Below, in pieces: positions 7,872 to 17,024 of a stretch of 64,000 nt of DNA. The DNA is from Streptomyces sp. NBC_01485. GTDB taxonomy: Bacteria > Actinomycetota > Actinomycetes > Streptomycetales > Streptomycetaceae. How positions within the stretch are numbered: the first letter of the stretch is position 1; each line of letters begins with the position of its first letter. The stretch lies in NCBI RefSeq assembly GCF_036227125.1, contig NZ_CP109435.1, positions 4,092,001 to 4,156,000 of the forward strand, given 5' to 3'. The position numbers were made by a program, and so were the translations under genes. The notes beneath the pieces are model-generated. The model ran no database searches and was not told the DNA's origin. It saw nothing but the letters and a program-made list of their open reading frames with translations.

Positions 7872-10106
7872 ATGCTTGGATCAACCCACGGCACCCTCAC
7901 CACCGACTCCCGCCGGGCCCGGGTCATCGCGTGCGGCGAGCAGCCCGGGCCCGCCGTGCACGGCCGGCCGGCCGCGGCGGACGACCTCGACGTCAGCGGC
8001 CGGCCGCTCTACGCGGACGTCCCCGACCTGGACCGGTTCTTCCGGCCCGAGTCGGTCGCGGTCGTCGGCGCCTCGGACACCGAAGGCCGCCCGAACACCG
8101 GCGTCACCCGGCAACTGGTGGGCTGGGCCGAGCGGGTGGGGGCGCGGCTGCATCCCGTGCACCCCACCCGCGAGACCGTCTTCGGCCTGCCCTGCTTCCC
8201 GTCCGTCGCCGAACTCCCCGAGCAGGTCGATCTGGCGGTGCTGCTGGTCGCCGACCCGCTGCCGGTGATCGAGCAACTCGCCGAGACGAAGGTGAAGTTC
8301 GCGGTCGTCTTCGCCTCCGGGTTCGCCGAGACGGGCGAGGCGGGCGCCGCCGCACAGGAGCGCCTCGCGGCTGCGGTCGCCCGGACGGGCCGGTCCGGTG
8401 TACGACTGCTCGGCCCCAACACCAACCTCAACGCCTTCGAGCACTTCCGGGACGACCTCCCCGGCCCGGCGATCGCCCTCATCACCCAGTCCGGCCACCA
8501 GGGGCGTCCCGTCTTCGCCCTCCAGGAGCTCGGCATCCGCCTCTCCCACTGGGCGCCCACCGGCAACGAGGCCGACCTCGAGACCGCCGACTTCCTCTCC
8601 TACTTCGCCGAGCGCCCCGAGGTCGGCGCGATCGCCTGCTACGTGGAGGGCCTCAAGGACGGCCGGTCCTTCCTCCTCGCCGCCGACCGGGCCGCCCGGC
8701 GCGGAGTGCCGGTCGTCGCGGTGAAGGTGGGCCGCACCGAGACCGGCGCCCGCACCGCCGCCTCCCATACCGGCAAGCTGACCGGCGCGGACGAGGTCGT
8801 CGACGCGGCGATGCGCCAGTACGGCGTGATCCGCGTCGACGGACTGGACGAACTCCAGGACACCGCGGCCCTGTTGGCGCGGGCCCGCCCCCCGCAGGCC
8901 GACGGCGTCGTCGTCTACTCGATCTCGGGCGGCACCGGCGCCCACGCGGCCGACCTGGCGACGGCGGCGGGCCTGCGCCTGCCGCCCCTGTCGCCCGCCA
9001 AGCAGGCGGAGCTGCACCAGTGGATCCCCGAGTACCTGAACGTGGCGAACCCGGTCGACAACGGCGGTCACCCGGTGGGGGACTGGCGCGGCCGGAAGAT
9101 CATCGACGCGATCCTCGACGACCCGGCGGTCGGCGTCCTGATCTGCCCGATCACCGGCCCGTTCCCGCCGCTCAGCGACCGCCTGGTGCAGGACCTGGTG
9201 GACGCGGCGGAGCAGACGGACAAGCTGGTGTGCGTGATCTGGGGCTCGCCGGTGGGCACCGAACCGGCCTACCGCGACGTGCTGTTGGGCTCCTCCCGGG
9301 TGGCGACCTTCCGCACCCTCGCCAACTGCGTCACGGCCGTCCGCGCCCACCTCGACCACCACCGCTTCGTCAGCGACTACCACTCCCCCTTCGACCAGGC
9401 CCCGCGCACCCCGTCCCCCTCCTTCCGCAAGGCGCAGCTCCTGATCCGCCCCGGCCAGCAGCTCAGCGAACACGCGGCGAAGCAGCTGCTACGGGCGTAC
9501 GGCATCCGGGTCCCGCGCGAGCAGTTGGTGACGAGCGCGGCGGCGGCCGTACGGGCGGCGGGCCTGGTCGGCTACCCGGTGGTGATGAAGGCGTCCGGCG
9601 CGCGGATCGCCCACAAGACCGAGCTGGGCCTGGTGAAGATCGGCCTGACCTCGGCCAGCCAAGTCCGCGACGCCTACCGTGAGTTGACCGACATCGCCCG
9701 GTACGAGGGCGTGGACCTGGACGGCGTCCTGGTGTGCCAGATGGTCGAGCGGGGCGTGGAGATGGTCGTCGGCGTCACCCACGACGACCTGTTCGGCCCG
9801 ACGGTGACGGTCGGGCTGGGCGGGGTGCTGGTGGAGGTCCTGCACGACGCCGCCGTCCGCGTACCGCCGTTCGGCGAGGACCAGGCCCGCGACATGCTGG
9901 CCGAACTGCGCGGCCGGCCCCTGCTGGACGGCGTCCGAGGCCGCCCCCCGGCCGACCTGGACGCCCTCGTCGAGGTCGTCCTGCGCGTCCAGCGCATGGC
10001 CCTGGAACTCGGCGACGACCTCGCCGAGCTCGACATCAACCCCCTGGTCGTACTGCCCTGGGGACAGGGGGCGGTGGCGTTGGACGCGCTGGCGGTGTGC
10101 CGGTGA
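7872..10106 (+). CDS. acetate--CoA ligase family (NDP-forming) acyl-CoA synthetase
   Basis: This 744-residue single-chain enzyme has the order seen in ADP-forming acyl-CoA synthetases: CoA-binding Rossmann domain (FRPESVAVVGASDTEGRPNT, residues 56-150), succinyl-CoA-ligase-like domains with the phospho-His loop ASHTGKLTG near residue 300, and a C-terminal ATP-grasp domain (GYPVVMKASGARIAHKTELG). It would activate a carboxylate to its CoA thioester. The enoyl-CoA hydratase gene follows 35 bp later. Two operators upstream place it in the shared catabolic regulon. The exact acid is unknown. Confidence 0.88.
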   Translation: MLGSTHGTLTTDSRRARVIACGEQPGPAVHGRPAAADDLDVSGRPLYADVPDLDRFFRPESVAVVGASDTEGRPNTGVTRQLVGWAERVGARLHPVHPTRETVFGLPCFPSVAELPEQVDLAVLLVADPLPVIEQLAETKVKFAVVFASGFAETGEAGAAAQERLAAAVARTGRSGVRLLGPNTNLNAFEHFRDDLPGPAIALITQSGHQGRPVFALQELGIRLSHWAPTGNEADLETADFLSYFAERPEVGAIACYVEGLKDGRSFLLAADRAARRGVPVVAVKVGRTETGARTAASHTGKLTGADEVVDAAMRQYGVIRVDGLDELQDTAALLARARPPQADGVVVYSISGGTGAHAADLATAAGLRLPPLSPAKQAELHQWIPEYLNVANPVDNGGHPVGDWRGRKIIDAILDDPAVGVLICPITGPFPPLSDRLVQDLVDAAEQTDKLVCVIWGSPVGTEPAYRDVLLGSSRVATFRTLANCVTAVRAHLDHHRFVSDYHSPFDQAPRTPSPSFRKAQLLIRPGQQLSEHAAKQLLRAYGIRVPREQLVTSAAAAVRAAGLVGYPVVMKASGARIAHKTELGLVKIGLTSASQVRDAYRELTDIARYEGVDLDGVLVCQMVERGVEMVVGVTHDDLFGPTVTVGLGGVLVEVLHDAAVRVPPFGEDQARDMLAELRGRPLLDGVRGRPPADLDALVEVVLRVQRMALELGDDLAELDINPLVVLPWGQGAVALDALAVCR

Positions 10107-10141
10107 GGATCCCTTCGGAGGCGTCAGAACGGAGCTCGACC

Positions 10142-10933
10142 GTGCCCGAGCGCTGGATAGGGACGACGACCGACCACCAGGTCACCCACCTCACCCTCAA
10201 CCGCCCCGAGTCCCTCAACGCCCTCACCCCCGACATGCGGGACCACCTGATCGACCTCCTCGCGGAGGCCTCGGCCGACCCGGACGTCCGGGCGGTGGTC
10301 CTCACCGGAACCGGCCGCGGCTTCTGCGCGGGAGCGGACCTGCGGGGCGGCTCCTCGGGCGGCGAACGGGTCGCCGGCGACGTGACCCGCACCCTTCGCC
10401 TCGGCGCGCAGCGCCTGGTCTCCGCCGTCCTCGACTGCGAGAAACCGGTCGTCGCCGCGGTGAACGGCACCGCGGCCGGCCTCGGCGCCCATCTCGCGTT
10501 CGCCTGCGACCTGGTCCTGGCCGCCGAATCGGCCCGCTTCATCGAGGTGTTCGTCCGCCGGGGCCTGGTCCCGGACGGCGGCGGCGCCTACCTCCTCCCC
10601 CGCCTGATCGGCCCCCACCGCGCCAAGGAGCTGATGTTCTTCGGCGACGCGCTCACGGCCCCGGACGCGGAACGCCTCGGCCTGGTCAACCGGGTCGTCC
10701 CGGACGGGGAGTTGGAGAAGAAGGCCCGCGAATGGTCGACCCGCCTGGCCAACGCCCCCACCCGCGCCCTGGCCCTGACCAAGCACCTCGTCAACACCTC
10801 CCTCGACACCGACCGCGCGACCGCCTTCGCCGCCGAGGCCGCCGCACAGGAGATCAACATGACGACGGCGGACGCGCGAGAGGGAGTGGCCGGCTTCACG
10901 GAACGACGCGAACCGAAGTTCAGGGGCCGCTGA
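10142..10933 (+). CDS. enoyl-CoA hydratase/isomerase (crotonase family)
   Basis: This 263-residue protein has the crotonase fold: LTLNRPESLNAL, the oxyanion segments GFCAGADL and NGTAAGLGAHLAFACDLVLA, and FIEVFVRRGLVPDGGGAYLL. The second acidic position is Asp (PDGGG) rather than Glu, as in PaaG-type isomerases, so hydratase versus isomerase activity is open. The GTG at 10142 has GGAG seven bases upstream; an earlier in-frame GTG overlaps the synthetase stop but lacks a ribosome site. It follows the acyl-CoA synthetase in one operon. Confidence 0.88.
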   Translation: MPERWIGTTTDHQVTHLTLNRPESLNALTPDMRDHLIDLLAEASADPDVRAVVLTGTGRGFCAGADLRGGSSGGERVAGDVTRTLRLGAQRLVSAVLDCEKPVVAAVNGTAAGLGAHLAFACDLVLAAESARFIEVFVRRGLVPDGGGAYLLPRLIGPHRAKELMFFGDALTAPDAERLGLVNRVVPDGELEKKAREWSTRLANAPTRALALTKHLVNTSLDTDRATAFAAEAAAQEINMTTADAREGVAGFTERREPKFRGR

Positions 10934-11085
10934 CGCCTACGCGGCGACAGCCGCACTCACCTCGGGTTCCGCCCACTTCAGGCCCGTCTTCGTGCGTGCG
11001 TTCCCCCAAGTCGCCCCCGCAGCGCATGCAAGGGCACACCAAGGCACCCCCCGCACCCCCGTGACCGCCGCACTCCCCTTCCCAT

Positions 11086-11100
11086 CTGACACCCCGTCAG
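11086..11100. promoter_or_regulatory. TetR-type operator CTGAC-ACCCC-GTCAG
   Basis: Five-base perfect arms with a 5-bp spacer, identical in core to the operators at 7782-7828. It ends five bases before the first ATG of the flavin reductase gene, the same tight placement as at the DUF35 gene. Confidence 0.6.
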
Positions 11101-11105
11101 CTTCA

Positions 11106-11720
11106 ATGGAAGGCGTGATGGGACATGCGGGAATGGCGGCGGCGGCCGTCCGTTACCTCAAGGTGGGCCGCCCGGTCGAGGCACTGCCACGGCCCGAGTT
11201 GCGGTGCGTCCGGGAGGACGAACGGGCACCGGTCGACCCGGACGAGTTCCGGCGCGTGCTGGGCGACTTCGCGTCGGGCGTGACGATCGTGACGGCACCC
11301 GGCGTCGAGGGCGGTGAGGCCGACGCGGCCGGGCCCGCGGGCTTCGCCTGCCAGTCCTTCTCCTCCCTCTCCCTCGATCCGCCCCTGGTCGCCTTCATGG
11401 TCGGCCGCACGTCCACGACCTGGCCGCGCATCGCCCGCGCGGGCGTCTTCTGCGTCAACGTGCTGAGTGCCGGCCAGGGCCCGTTGTGCCGGGCCTTCGC
11501 GCGGAGCGGCACGGACAAGTTCGCGGGCGTCGAGCACGACGCCGCCCCGGTATCGGGCGCCCCCCGCCTCACCGGCACCCTCGCCTGGATCGACTGCACG
11601 ATCCACGCGGTCCACACGGGCGGCGACCACCTCATCGTCGTGGGCCGGGTGAACGCCCTGGGGAGGGGCGACGCCACGGCCGAGCAACCGCTGCTGTTCC
11701 ACAAGGGGCGGTTCATCTGA
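11106..11720 (+). CDS. flavin reductase-like FMN-binding protein
   Basis: The core (residues 45-204) is a flavin reductase/HpaC-like split-barrel: EFRRVLGDFASGVTIVT, FACQSFSSLSLDPPLVAFM, ARAGVFCVNVL, and the late HLIVVGRVNAL...PLLFHKGRF. Such proteins supply reduced flavin to two-component monooxygenases in aromatic or steroid ring degradation. No oxygenase component is adjacent. ATG 11106 follows the operator by five bases; an ATG at 11118 with GGAAGG four bases ahead is an alternative start. Confidence 0.85.
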   Translation: MEGVMGHAGMAAAAVRYLKVGRPVEALPRPELRCVREDERAPVDPDEFRRVLGDFASGVTIVTAPGVEGGEADAAGPAGFACQSFSSLSLDPPLVAFMVGRTSTTWPRIARAGVFCVNVLSAGQGPLCRAFARSGTDKFAGVEHDAAPVSGAPRLTGTLAWIDCTIHAVHTGGDHLIVVGRVNALGRGDATAEQPLLFHKGRFI

Positions 11721-11761
11721 GGGAGTTCCTCCGACCGGCCCCGCTCACCGCTGAGCACCAC

Positions 11762-13327
11762 TCAGCGCACGTACTCGACGATCTGCATCATGCCTTCGTC
11801 GCCGTGCTGGAGCTGGTGGCAGTGCAGCATGGAGCGGCCGGTGAAGTGCTCGGCGCGCAGCCGGAAGGTGATCGTGCCCTGGGGCGGGATGGCGACGGTG
11901 TCGTGCCAGACGGGCGTGGCCAGGCGGCGGTTGTCGACGGCGGTGAGAAGGAAGTGGTTGGTGTGCAGGTGGAAGGGGTGATGGCTGTGGCTGCGGGAGT
12001 CGTTGCCGACGGTCCACTCCTCGACCTCACCCAGGCGGATGCGCTGGTTGACGTAGTCGGGTGCGAAGCGGCCCCAGGCGAGATCGCGTCGGCCGGCCCG
12101 GCTGTCGGCGGGCGGCGTCTCGCCGTCGCCCAGGATGCGGTAGGCGTTCGGGAAGGCGCCCGGGAAGACGTTCTCGTCGCTGCGGAAGGTCAGCGCACGG
12201 GTACGGGTGGGCGCGGGCAGGCCGGTGGGCAGGCCGGGCAGGCTTTCCGGCAGTGACATCGAGCGGGCGGCGCCGGTGACGACGAGCGTCAGCAGGGGCC
12301 CAGAGGCGCCGCCGCCGGTCAGCCGGTAGGTACCGGGCCTGCCGCCACGGATCAGCAGGTCGGTTCGTCCGCCCATCGGCAGCGTCACTCCGGTGACGGC
12401 GGCGGGTTTCATGAACGTGATGCCGTCGCAGGCGATCTGGTGCATCTCGTGCCCGCCCAGGCTCAGGAAGTGAGCGCTGATCGGCCCCGCGTTGACCACC
12501 CGCCAGCGCTGGACCTCCCCCGGGGCGATGGTCAGCACGGGGTTCTTCGCGCCGTTGACCAGGAAGGCCGAGGGGAGGCCCTCATAGGTGCCGTGCGAGG
12601 TCAGGTCCGGCACCCGCCCGGCGGACAGCTTGAGTTCGTTGATGCAGACGACGATGTCCTTGGCGGCGGCGATCTCGGGCACCTCGTCGATGTCGCCCTC
12701 GACGATGATCACGCCCCCCATACCGCCCACCAACTGGGTCGACGTGGATCCGTGATGGTGCGGGTGGTACCAGAACGTACCGGCCGGATGATCGTCCGGG
12801 ACGGCGATGCTGCTGCGGTAGGTCGTGGTCTCGCCCTGCGTGTCGGCGGGCTCGAAGGCACGGAAGACGTTGTCCGCGTCGCCGGTGGGGTCCACGTGCA
12901 TGCCGTGGGTGTGCAGGTTGAAGGTGTTGAAGTGGTGCGGGATGTTGATGTCCTGGTGCATCCCGGTGTTCGGCGGCAACGCGTTGACGTGCGTGATCTC
13001 AAGGGTGTCCCCCGGACGCACCCGCAACGTCGGTCCCGGGATCGACCCTTCGTAGGTCCGCGTGGCCACACTGCCGACCCCGGCGACCACCCGCTCGGTG
13101 AACTCGACGGTCAACCGGGTGTCCAACCGCCCCGCCCCCTTGGACGGCGGCGTCCTACGGATCTCCGGCTGCGGAAAGACGGGACCGGCCCCCTCCCGCG
13201 CCACCGCGTGCGACGCGGTAGCTGGCGACGCAGCCGCGTGAGACGTGGTCGCACCCCCGGTCACGACCGCCCCGGCGACGACCGGCAGGCACTTCAGCAC
13301 GCCACGACGAGCCAAGGGTGATGTCAC
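11762..13327 (-). CDS. Tat-exported multicopper oxidase
   Basis: This 521-residue protein starts with RRGVL in a twin-arginine-like signal followed by an Ala-rich stretch. Copper motifs are complete: HTHGMHV and WYHPHHHG in the first cupredoxin domain, HPFHLHTNHF and HCHQLQHGDEGMM at the C terminus, giving the type 1 Cys/His/Met and the trinuclear site. It should oxidise phenolic, metal or other substrates outside the membrane with O2. GGAGG lies six bases before the GTG at 13327. The MFS gene lies 170 bp upstream on the same strand. Confidence 0.9.
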   Translation of the reverse strand: MTSPLARRGVLKCLPVVAGAVVTGGATTSHAAASPATASHAVAREGAGPVFPQPEIRRTPPSKGAGRLDTRLTVEFTERVVAGVGSVATRTYEGSIPGPTLRVRPGDTLEITHVNALPPNTGMHQDINIPHHFNTFNLHTHGMHVDPTGDADNVFRAFEPADTQGETTTYRSSIAVPDDHPAGTFWYHPHHHGSTSTQLVGGMGGVIIVEGDIDEVPEIAAAKDIVVCINELKLSAGRVPDLTSHGTYEGLPSAFLVNGAKNPVLTIAPGEVQRWRVVNAGPISAHFLSLGGHEMHQIACDGITFMKPAAVTGVTLPMGGRTDLLIRGGRPGTYRLTGGGASGPLLTLVVTGAARSMSLPESLPGLPTGLPAPTRTRALTFRSDENVFPGAFPNAYRILGDGETPPADSRAGRRDLAWGRFAPDYVNQRIRLGEVEEWTVGNDSRSHSHHPFHLHTNHFLLTAVDNRRLATPVWHDTVAIPPQGTITFRLRAEHFTGRSMLHCHQLQHGDEGMMQIVEYVR

Positions 13328-13497
13328 GAATCGCCTCCACGAACAGCCGACGGCAACAGACTTCAACGGACGCACAGAGCAACGAAACGGGCGCCGCACA
13401 GCACCGCACAGCGCAGCACCCGTCACGCAATGTATCCATACAATACGCAAAGTGGTCACAAGTGGGCGGTTCGACGCGTGCGCCGATCGGGACGGGA

Positions 13498-14889
13498 TCA
13501 GGCCGCCGCCAGTCGCACCACATCCCCCGTCCCCGCCCCCGTCCCCGTCCCCGTCCCCGCCCCCGTCGACCTCCGCCGAATGACCAACGCCATCAGCGCC
13601 GCCGCGGCACACAGCGCCCCCGACGCGCACCAGACCACGTCGTACGAGCCGAACGTGTCCCGCGCCACCCCGCCCAGGAAGGCGACCAGGGCCGCACCGA
13701 CCTGGTGGGAGGCGAGGACCCAGCCGAAGACGATCGCACTGTCCTCCCCGTAGTGCTCGCGGCACAAGGCCAGGGTGGGCGGGACGGTGGCGACCCAGTC
13801 GAGGCCGTAGAAGACGATGAAGAAGATCATCGGCGGGTGGACGGAAGGGGCCAGCAGCATCGGCAGGAACAGCAGCGAGACGCCGCGCAGCGCGTAGTAC
13901 ACCGCCAGCAGGCGGCGCGGCTCGAAGCGGTCCGTGAACCAGCCGGAGGCGATCGTGCCGACGACGTCGAAGATGCCGATCACCGCGAGGAGCGAGGCCG
14001 CTGCCGTGACCGGCATGCCGTGGTCGTGGGCGGCCGGCACGAAGTGGGTCTGGACCAGGCCGTTCGTCGAGGCGCCGCAGATCGCGAAGGTGCCGGCGAG
14101 CAGCCAGAACGGACCCGTGCGGACCGCCGAGAAGAGCACCCGCAGCGTGCGGCGGGCGGCGCCCTGCACCGGGGCCGGCTTCGGCACGAACTCCGTTGCG
14201 CCGTAAGGCTTCTGGCCGACGTCCGCCGGGTGGTCGCGCAGCAGCAGCCACACGAAGGGGACGACGGCGAGCGCGGCCAGCGCGACCGTCACGGCCGCCG
14301 GACGCCAGTCGTAGCGCGTGATCATCCACGACAGCAGCGGCAGGAAGATCAACTGGCCGGAGGCGGAGGCCGCCGTCAGGATGCCGCTGACCAGGCCACG
14401 GCGTTCGGTGAACCAGCGGTTGGTGACCGTCGCCGCGAAGGCCAGCGCCATCGATCCCGAGCCGAGACCCACCAACAGGCCCCAGTACAGGAGCAGTTGC
14501 CAGGCCTGCGTCATCCACACCGTCAGGAGCGAGCCGGCCGAGATCACGGTCAGGGCGACGGCGACCACCCGCCGGATGCCGAAGCGGTCCATCAGCGCCG
14601 CCGCGAACGGCGCGGTGAGCCCGTACAGCGCCAGGTTGATCGAGACCGCGAGCGCGATCGTGCCGCGCGACCAGCCAAAGTCCTGGTGCAGCGGATCGAT
14701 GAGCAGCCCGGGAAGCGAGCGGAAGGCCGCCGCACCGATGATCGTGACGAACGTGACGGCGGCGACGAACCAGGCCCGATGGATCCGCACGCGAGGGTTG
14801 CGGACGCGAGGGAAGCGGCCACGTTTGGGGGGCTTCTGATCCTCTTTGGCTGCGGGAGCCTCGCTTGTCTGGGTCACGCCATAGAGCAT
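13498..14889 (-). CDS. MFS transporter (monocarboxylate/oxalate-formate type)
   Basis: This 463-residue protein has about 12 membrane segments. Features include FGWSRGTIALAVSINLALYG early on, GLGSGSMALAFAATVTNRWF around helix 4-5 and DRFEPRRLLAVYYALRG in the second half, matching the OFA/monocarboxylate porter branch of the MFS. The C terminus carries a Gly-Thr-Gly-Ala repeat. ATG 14889 has GGAGGAGG about ten bases upstream. A 60-bp gap separates it from the divergent GlxA-type regulator, which probably controls it. The substrate is unknown. Confidence 0.88.
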   Translation of the reverse strand: MLYGVTQTSEAPAAKEDQKPPKRGRFPRVRNPRVRIHRAWFVAAVTFVTIIGAAAFRSLPGLLIDPLHQDFGWSRGTIALAVSINLALYGLTAPFAAALMDRFGIRRVVAVALTVISAGSLLTVWMTQAWQLLLYWGLLVGLGSGSMALAFAATVTNRWFTERRGLVSGILTAASASGQLIFLPLLSWMITRYDWRPAAVTVALAALAVVPFVWLLLRDHPADVGQKPYGATEFVPKPAPVQGAARRTLRVLFSAVRTGPFWLLAGTFAICGASTNGLVQTHFVPAAHDHGMPVTAAASLLAVIGIFDVVGTIASGWFTDRFEPRRLLAVYYALRGVSLLFLPMLLAPSVHPPMIFFIVFYGLDWVATVPPTLALCREHYGEDSAIVFGWVLASHQVGAALVAFLGGVARDTFGSYDVVWCASGALCAAAALMALVIRRRSTGAGTGTGTGAGTGDVVRLAAA

Positions 14890-14937
14890 CCAATGTCCGC
14901 CTCCTCCCCAACGAGTGGCCTGAAGGACAGCATTCGC

Positions 14938-14949
14938 TAGGATCGGGCC
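14938..14949 (+). promoter_or_regulatory. probable leaderless -10 box (GlxA-type regulator)
   Basis: TAGGAT at 14938-14943 matches TANNNT and ends six bases before the ATG at 14950; there is no ribosome site. Confidence 0.45.
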
Positions 14950-16023
14950 ATGCGCCGCCATCATGGCCACCACCAGAACCACCATCAGGGCCGCCCCGAC
15001 TTCCGCCCCCACCGCGTCGTCGTCCTCGCCCTCGACGGCCTGCTCCCCTTCGAGCTGGGCATCCCGCACCGCATCTTCGGCCGCCCCAAGGACGCCGAGG
15101 GACGGCACCTGTACGAGGTCGTCACCTGTTCCGTGCGGCCACCGGGCCCCGTCGAGACCGACGCCGACTTCGCGATCATGGTCGAGCACGGCCCGGAGAC
15201 CCTCGCCACCGCCGACACCGTCGTCGTCCCCGCCTCGTACGAGCTCGGCCCGGTCTTCGAGGAGGGCGTGCTCACCGACGACCTCGCCGCCGCCCTCGCC
15301 CACCTGCGGCCCGGCACCCGCCTCGCCTCCATCTGCACCGGCGTGTACGTCCTGGCCGCCGCCGGCCTCCTCGACGGCCGCCCCGCCACCACCCACTGGG
15401 CCGACGCCGACCGCCTCCAGCGGCTCTTCCCGAAGATCGACGTCGACCGGGACGTCCTGTTCGTCGACGACGGCGACGTCCTCACCTCGGCCGGTGTCGC
15501 CGCCGGGATCGACCTGTGCCTGCACATCGTGCGCCGCGACCACGGCACCGCCGTCGCCAACGACATCGCCCGCCGCACCGTCGTACCGCCGCACCGCGAC
15601 GGCGGCCAGGCGCAGTACATCGAGCGCCCCGTGCCCGACCCGGAGCAGGCCGGCACCACCACCGCCCGCACGTGGGCGCTGGGCCGCCTGCACGAGCCGA
15701 TCCAGCTGCGCGACATGGCCGGACAGGAAGCCATGTCCGTACGGACCTTCACGCGCCGCTTCCGCGAGGAGGTCGGGATCAGCCCCGGCCAGTGGCTCAC
15801 CCAGCAGCGCGTCGAGCGGGCCCGGCACCTGCTGGAGACCACCGGCCTGTCCGTCGACCAGATCGCCCGGGACGCCGGTTTCGGCACCGCCCAGTCGATG
15901 CGCCAGCACCTACAGGCGGCCCTCGGAGTCACCCCGACCGCGTATCGCCGCACCTTCCGAACCGGAAGCCACGCAAGCAGCGGAAGCAGCGGCACGCTGG
16001 GCGCCCTGCACGGAACGGACTGA
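14950..16023 (+). CDS. GlxA-family AraC regulator with DJ-1/PfpI domain
   Basis: This 357-residue regulator has an N-terminal His-rich tail, a DJ-1/PfpI class I amidotransferase-like domain (VVVLALDGLLPFELGIPHRI, SICTGVYVLAAAGLLDGR with the elbow Cys, TSAGVAAGIDLCLHIV) and a C-terminal AraC/XylS domain with two HTHs (MSVRTFTRRFREEVGISPGQ; IARDAGFGTAQSMRQHLQ). Such proteins sense small metabolites and activate adjacent genes. It is divergent from the MFS transporter 60 bp away, its most likely target. Confidence 0.9.
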   Translation: MRRHHGHHQNHHQGRPDFRPHRVVVLALDGLLPFELGIPHRIFGRPKDAEGRHLYEVVTCSVRPPGPVETDADFAIMVEHGPETLATADTVVVPASYELGPVFEEGVLTDDLAAALAHLRPGTRLASICTGVYVLAAAGLLDGRPATTHWADADRLQRLFPKIDVDRDVLFVDDGDVLTSAGVAAGIDLCLHIVRRDHGTAVANDIARRTVVPPHRDGGQAQYIERPVPDPEQAGTTTARTWALGRLHEPIQLRDMAGQEAMSVRTFTRRFREEVGISPGQWLTQQRVERARHLLETTGLSVDQIARDAGFGTAQSMRQHLQAALGVTPTAYRRTFRTGSHASSGSSGTLGALHGTD

Positions 16024-16215
16024 ACGGGCGTATGAAACGACGGTAGGCGCTGCCACTGGCACCGCCCCAGAATTCTCCAGAGCCTGTGGACAACCCACTT
16101 ACCATGGACCTGTCCACCACTTCTTTCGAAGCGCACCGCCCAGACGAGGATGGCTGCACCGTCCACCGATCCTTACCTTCCCTGTCATGGGTCGGATCGG
16201 GTGCGCAGGCAGCCT

Positions 16216-16241
16216 CGGTCCGAACCCTACGGTTCGGACCG
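16216..16241. terminator. hairpin CGGTCCGAACC-CTAC-GGTTCGGACCG
   Basis: Perfect 11-bp stem with a 4-base loop, about 190 bp past the GlxA-type gene. It could act as a factor-independent stop or an RNA element; no T run follows. Confidence 0.45.
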
Positions 16242-16386
16242 GGACACCCACGCTGACACACCAGGCGCAAAGGTGTTCTCGGAGCGGGCCGACATTCATC
16301 CAGCCCGGTATTACAGACTGCAAAGGGGGTCTTCGAAGGTGAGCGGTGCACCTCTTCGACGCGCCGCGGACCCAGAGGGCTTCCCC

Positions 16387-16427
16387 GTGGAAATGTGACA
16401 CTTCTGCGCCGGAGTGTCACATTCGCG
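16387..16427. repeat. dispersed GTGACAC palindromic element, copy 3
   Basis: AATGTGACACT (16392-16402) and AGTGTCACATT (16413-16423) form perfect 11-bp arms with the same TTC...CCGGAG centre and flanking GTGG/TTCG as the other two copies. Confidence 0.7.
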
Positions 16428-16487
16428 CGCCACGTCCACCCGCCCCCGGACGCTCGCGCGCGCCGCTCAACTTCGAAGACCACGAAA

Positions 16488-16524
16488 GATGGGCCCGCCC
16501 GGCGTGATGCCGAGCGAGCCCATC
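16488..16524 (-). terminator. terminator-like hairpin downstream of secreted-protein gene
   Basis: GATGGGC (16488-16494) pairs with GCCCATC (16518-16524) around an inner CGGC/GCCG stem. Read leftwards it is followed by TTTCG. It lies about 90 bp past the stop of the gene at 16614-17024. Confidence 0.5.
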
Positions 16525-16613
16525 CCAGGCAGACGCGGAACCGCGTTGCTGCGAAGTACCTACGGTGACGGGGTTCCTACAGTGACGGGGTTCGGGTGGT
16601 GCGTGCGTCAGCC

Positions 16614-17024
16614 CTACAGCTCCACGCAGCTGTCGCCGTTTCCGACGTGGCAAATGTACAGTCGGACATCGGCCACATCCTTGCCGTTGCCTGAGGACGC
16701 AATCTTGTGGAACTTGCCGTCGTTGGTCCAGGCGACACCGTTCCACTTCGAGTACTTGGTGTAGAGGCTCTCGCTCCGCTCGTCGGTCGAACAGCGGTCG
16801 ACGACCGTCATGTCCCAGTCGGTCTTGAAGGCCTGCTTGTTGTTGTACTTGACGGTCTCGTACCAGTGGTAGGTGCCGGATGCCTTACCGCAACCGTCTC
16901 GCGTCTCGGCCGAGAAGGTTCCGCCCGAGGCGTGGGCGGCACCGGTGAACGCGACCAGCAGGCCGACAGCGGTGACGGCCGTGGCCAGTATCCGCCGCGT
17001 GCCCTTGAAAATGTCATTTCGCAT
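16614..17024 (-). CDS. small secreted protein with four cysteines, unknown
   Basis: This 136-residue protein has a Sec signal peptide (basic start, then ATAVTAVGLLVAFTGAAHAS with cleavage near AHA-S). The mature part is about 104 residues with Cys in DGCGK, DRCSTD and two near the C terminus (ICHVGNGDSC), consistent with two disulphides. It has many Tyr, Lys and Asn residues and looks like a small extracellular beta protein. I do not recognise a family. AAGGG lies eight bases before the ATG. Codon use is less GC-biased than in neighbouring housekeeping genes, which fits an acquired region. Confidence 0.7.
   Translation of the reverse strand: MRNDIFKGTRRILATAVTAVGLLVAFTGAAHASGGTFSAETRDGCGKASGTYHWYETVKYNNKQAFKTDWDMTVVDRCSTDERSESLYTKYSKWNGVAWTNDGKFHKIASSGNGKDVADVRLYICHVGNGDSCVEL

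Larger units (their letters stand above)
16024..16613. other. 590-bp noncoding stretch with hairpins and repeats
   Basis: No convincing gene on either strand. It contains a perfect 11-bp hairpin (16216-16241), a third copy of the GTGACAC palindrome (16387-16427), a terminator-like hairpin for the leftward secreted-protein gene (16488-16524) and a 17-bp tandem duplication CCTACNGTGACGGGGTT (16559-16592). Confidence 0.6.

Noticed and set aside
11762..14911. Single 1,049-residue protein joining the multicopper oxidase to an upstream part
   Set aside because: The upstream part lies in the antisense-like frame of the MFS gene; a GGAGG-led GTG at 13327 with a Tat signal gives the normal oxidase length.
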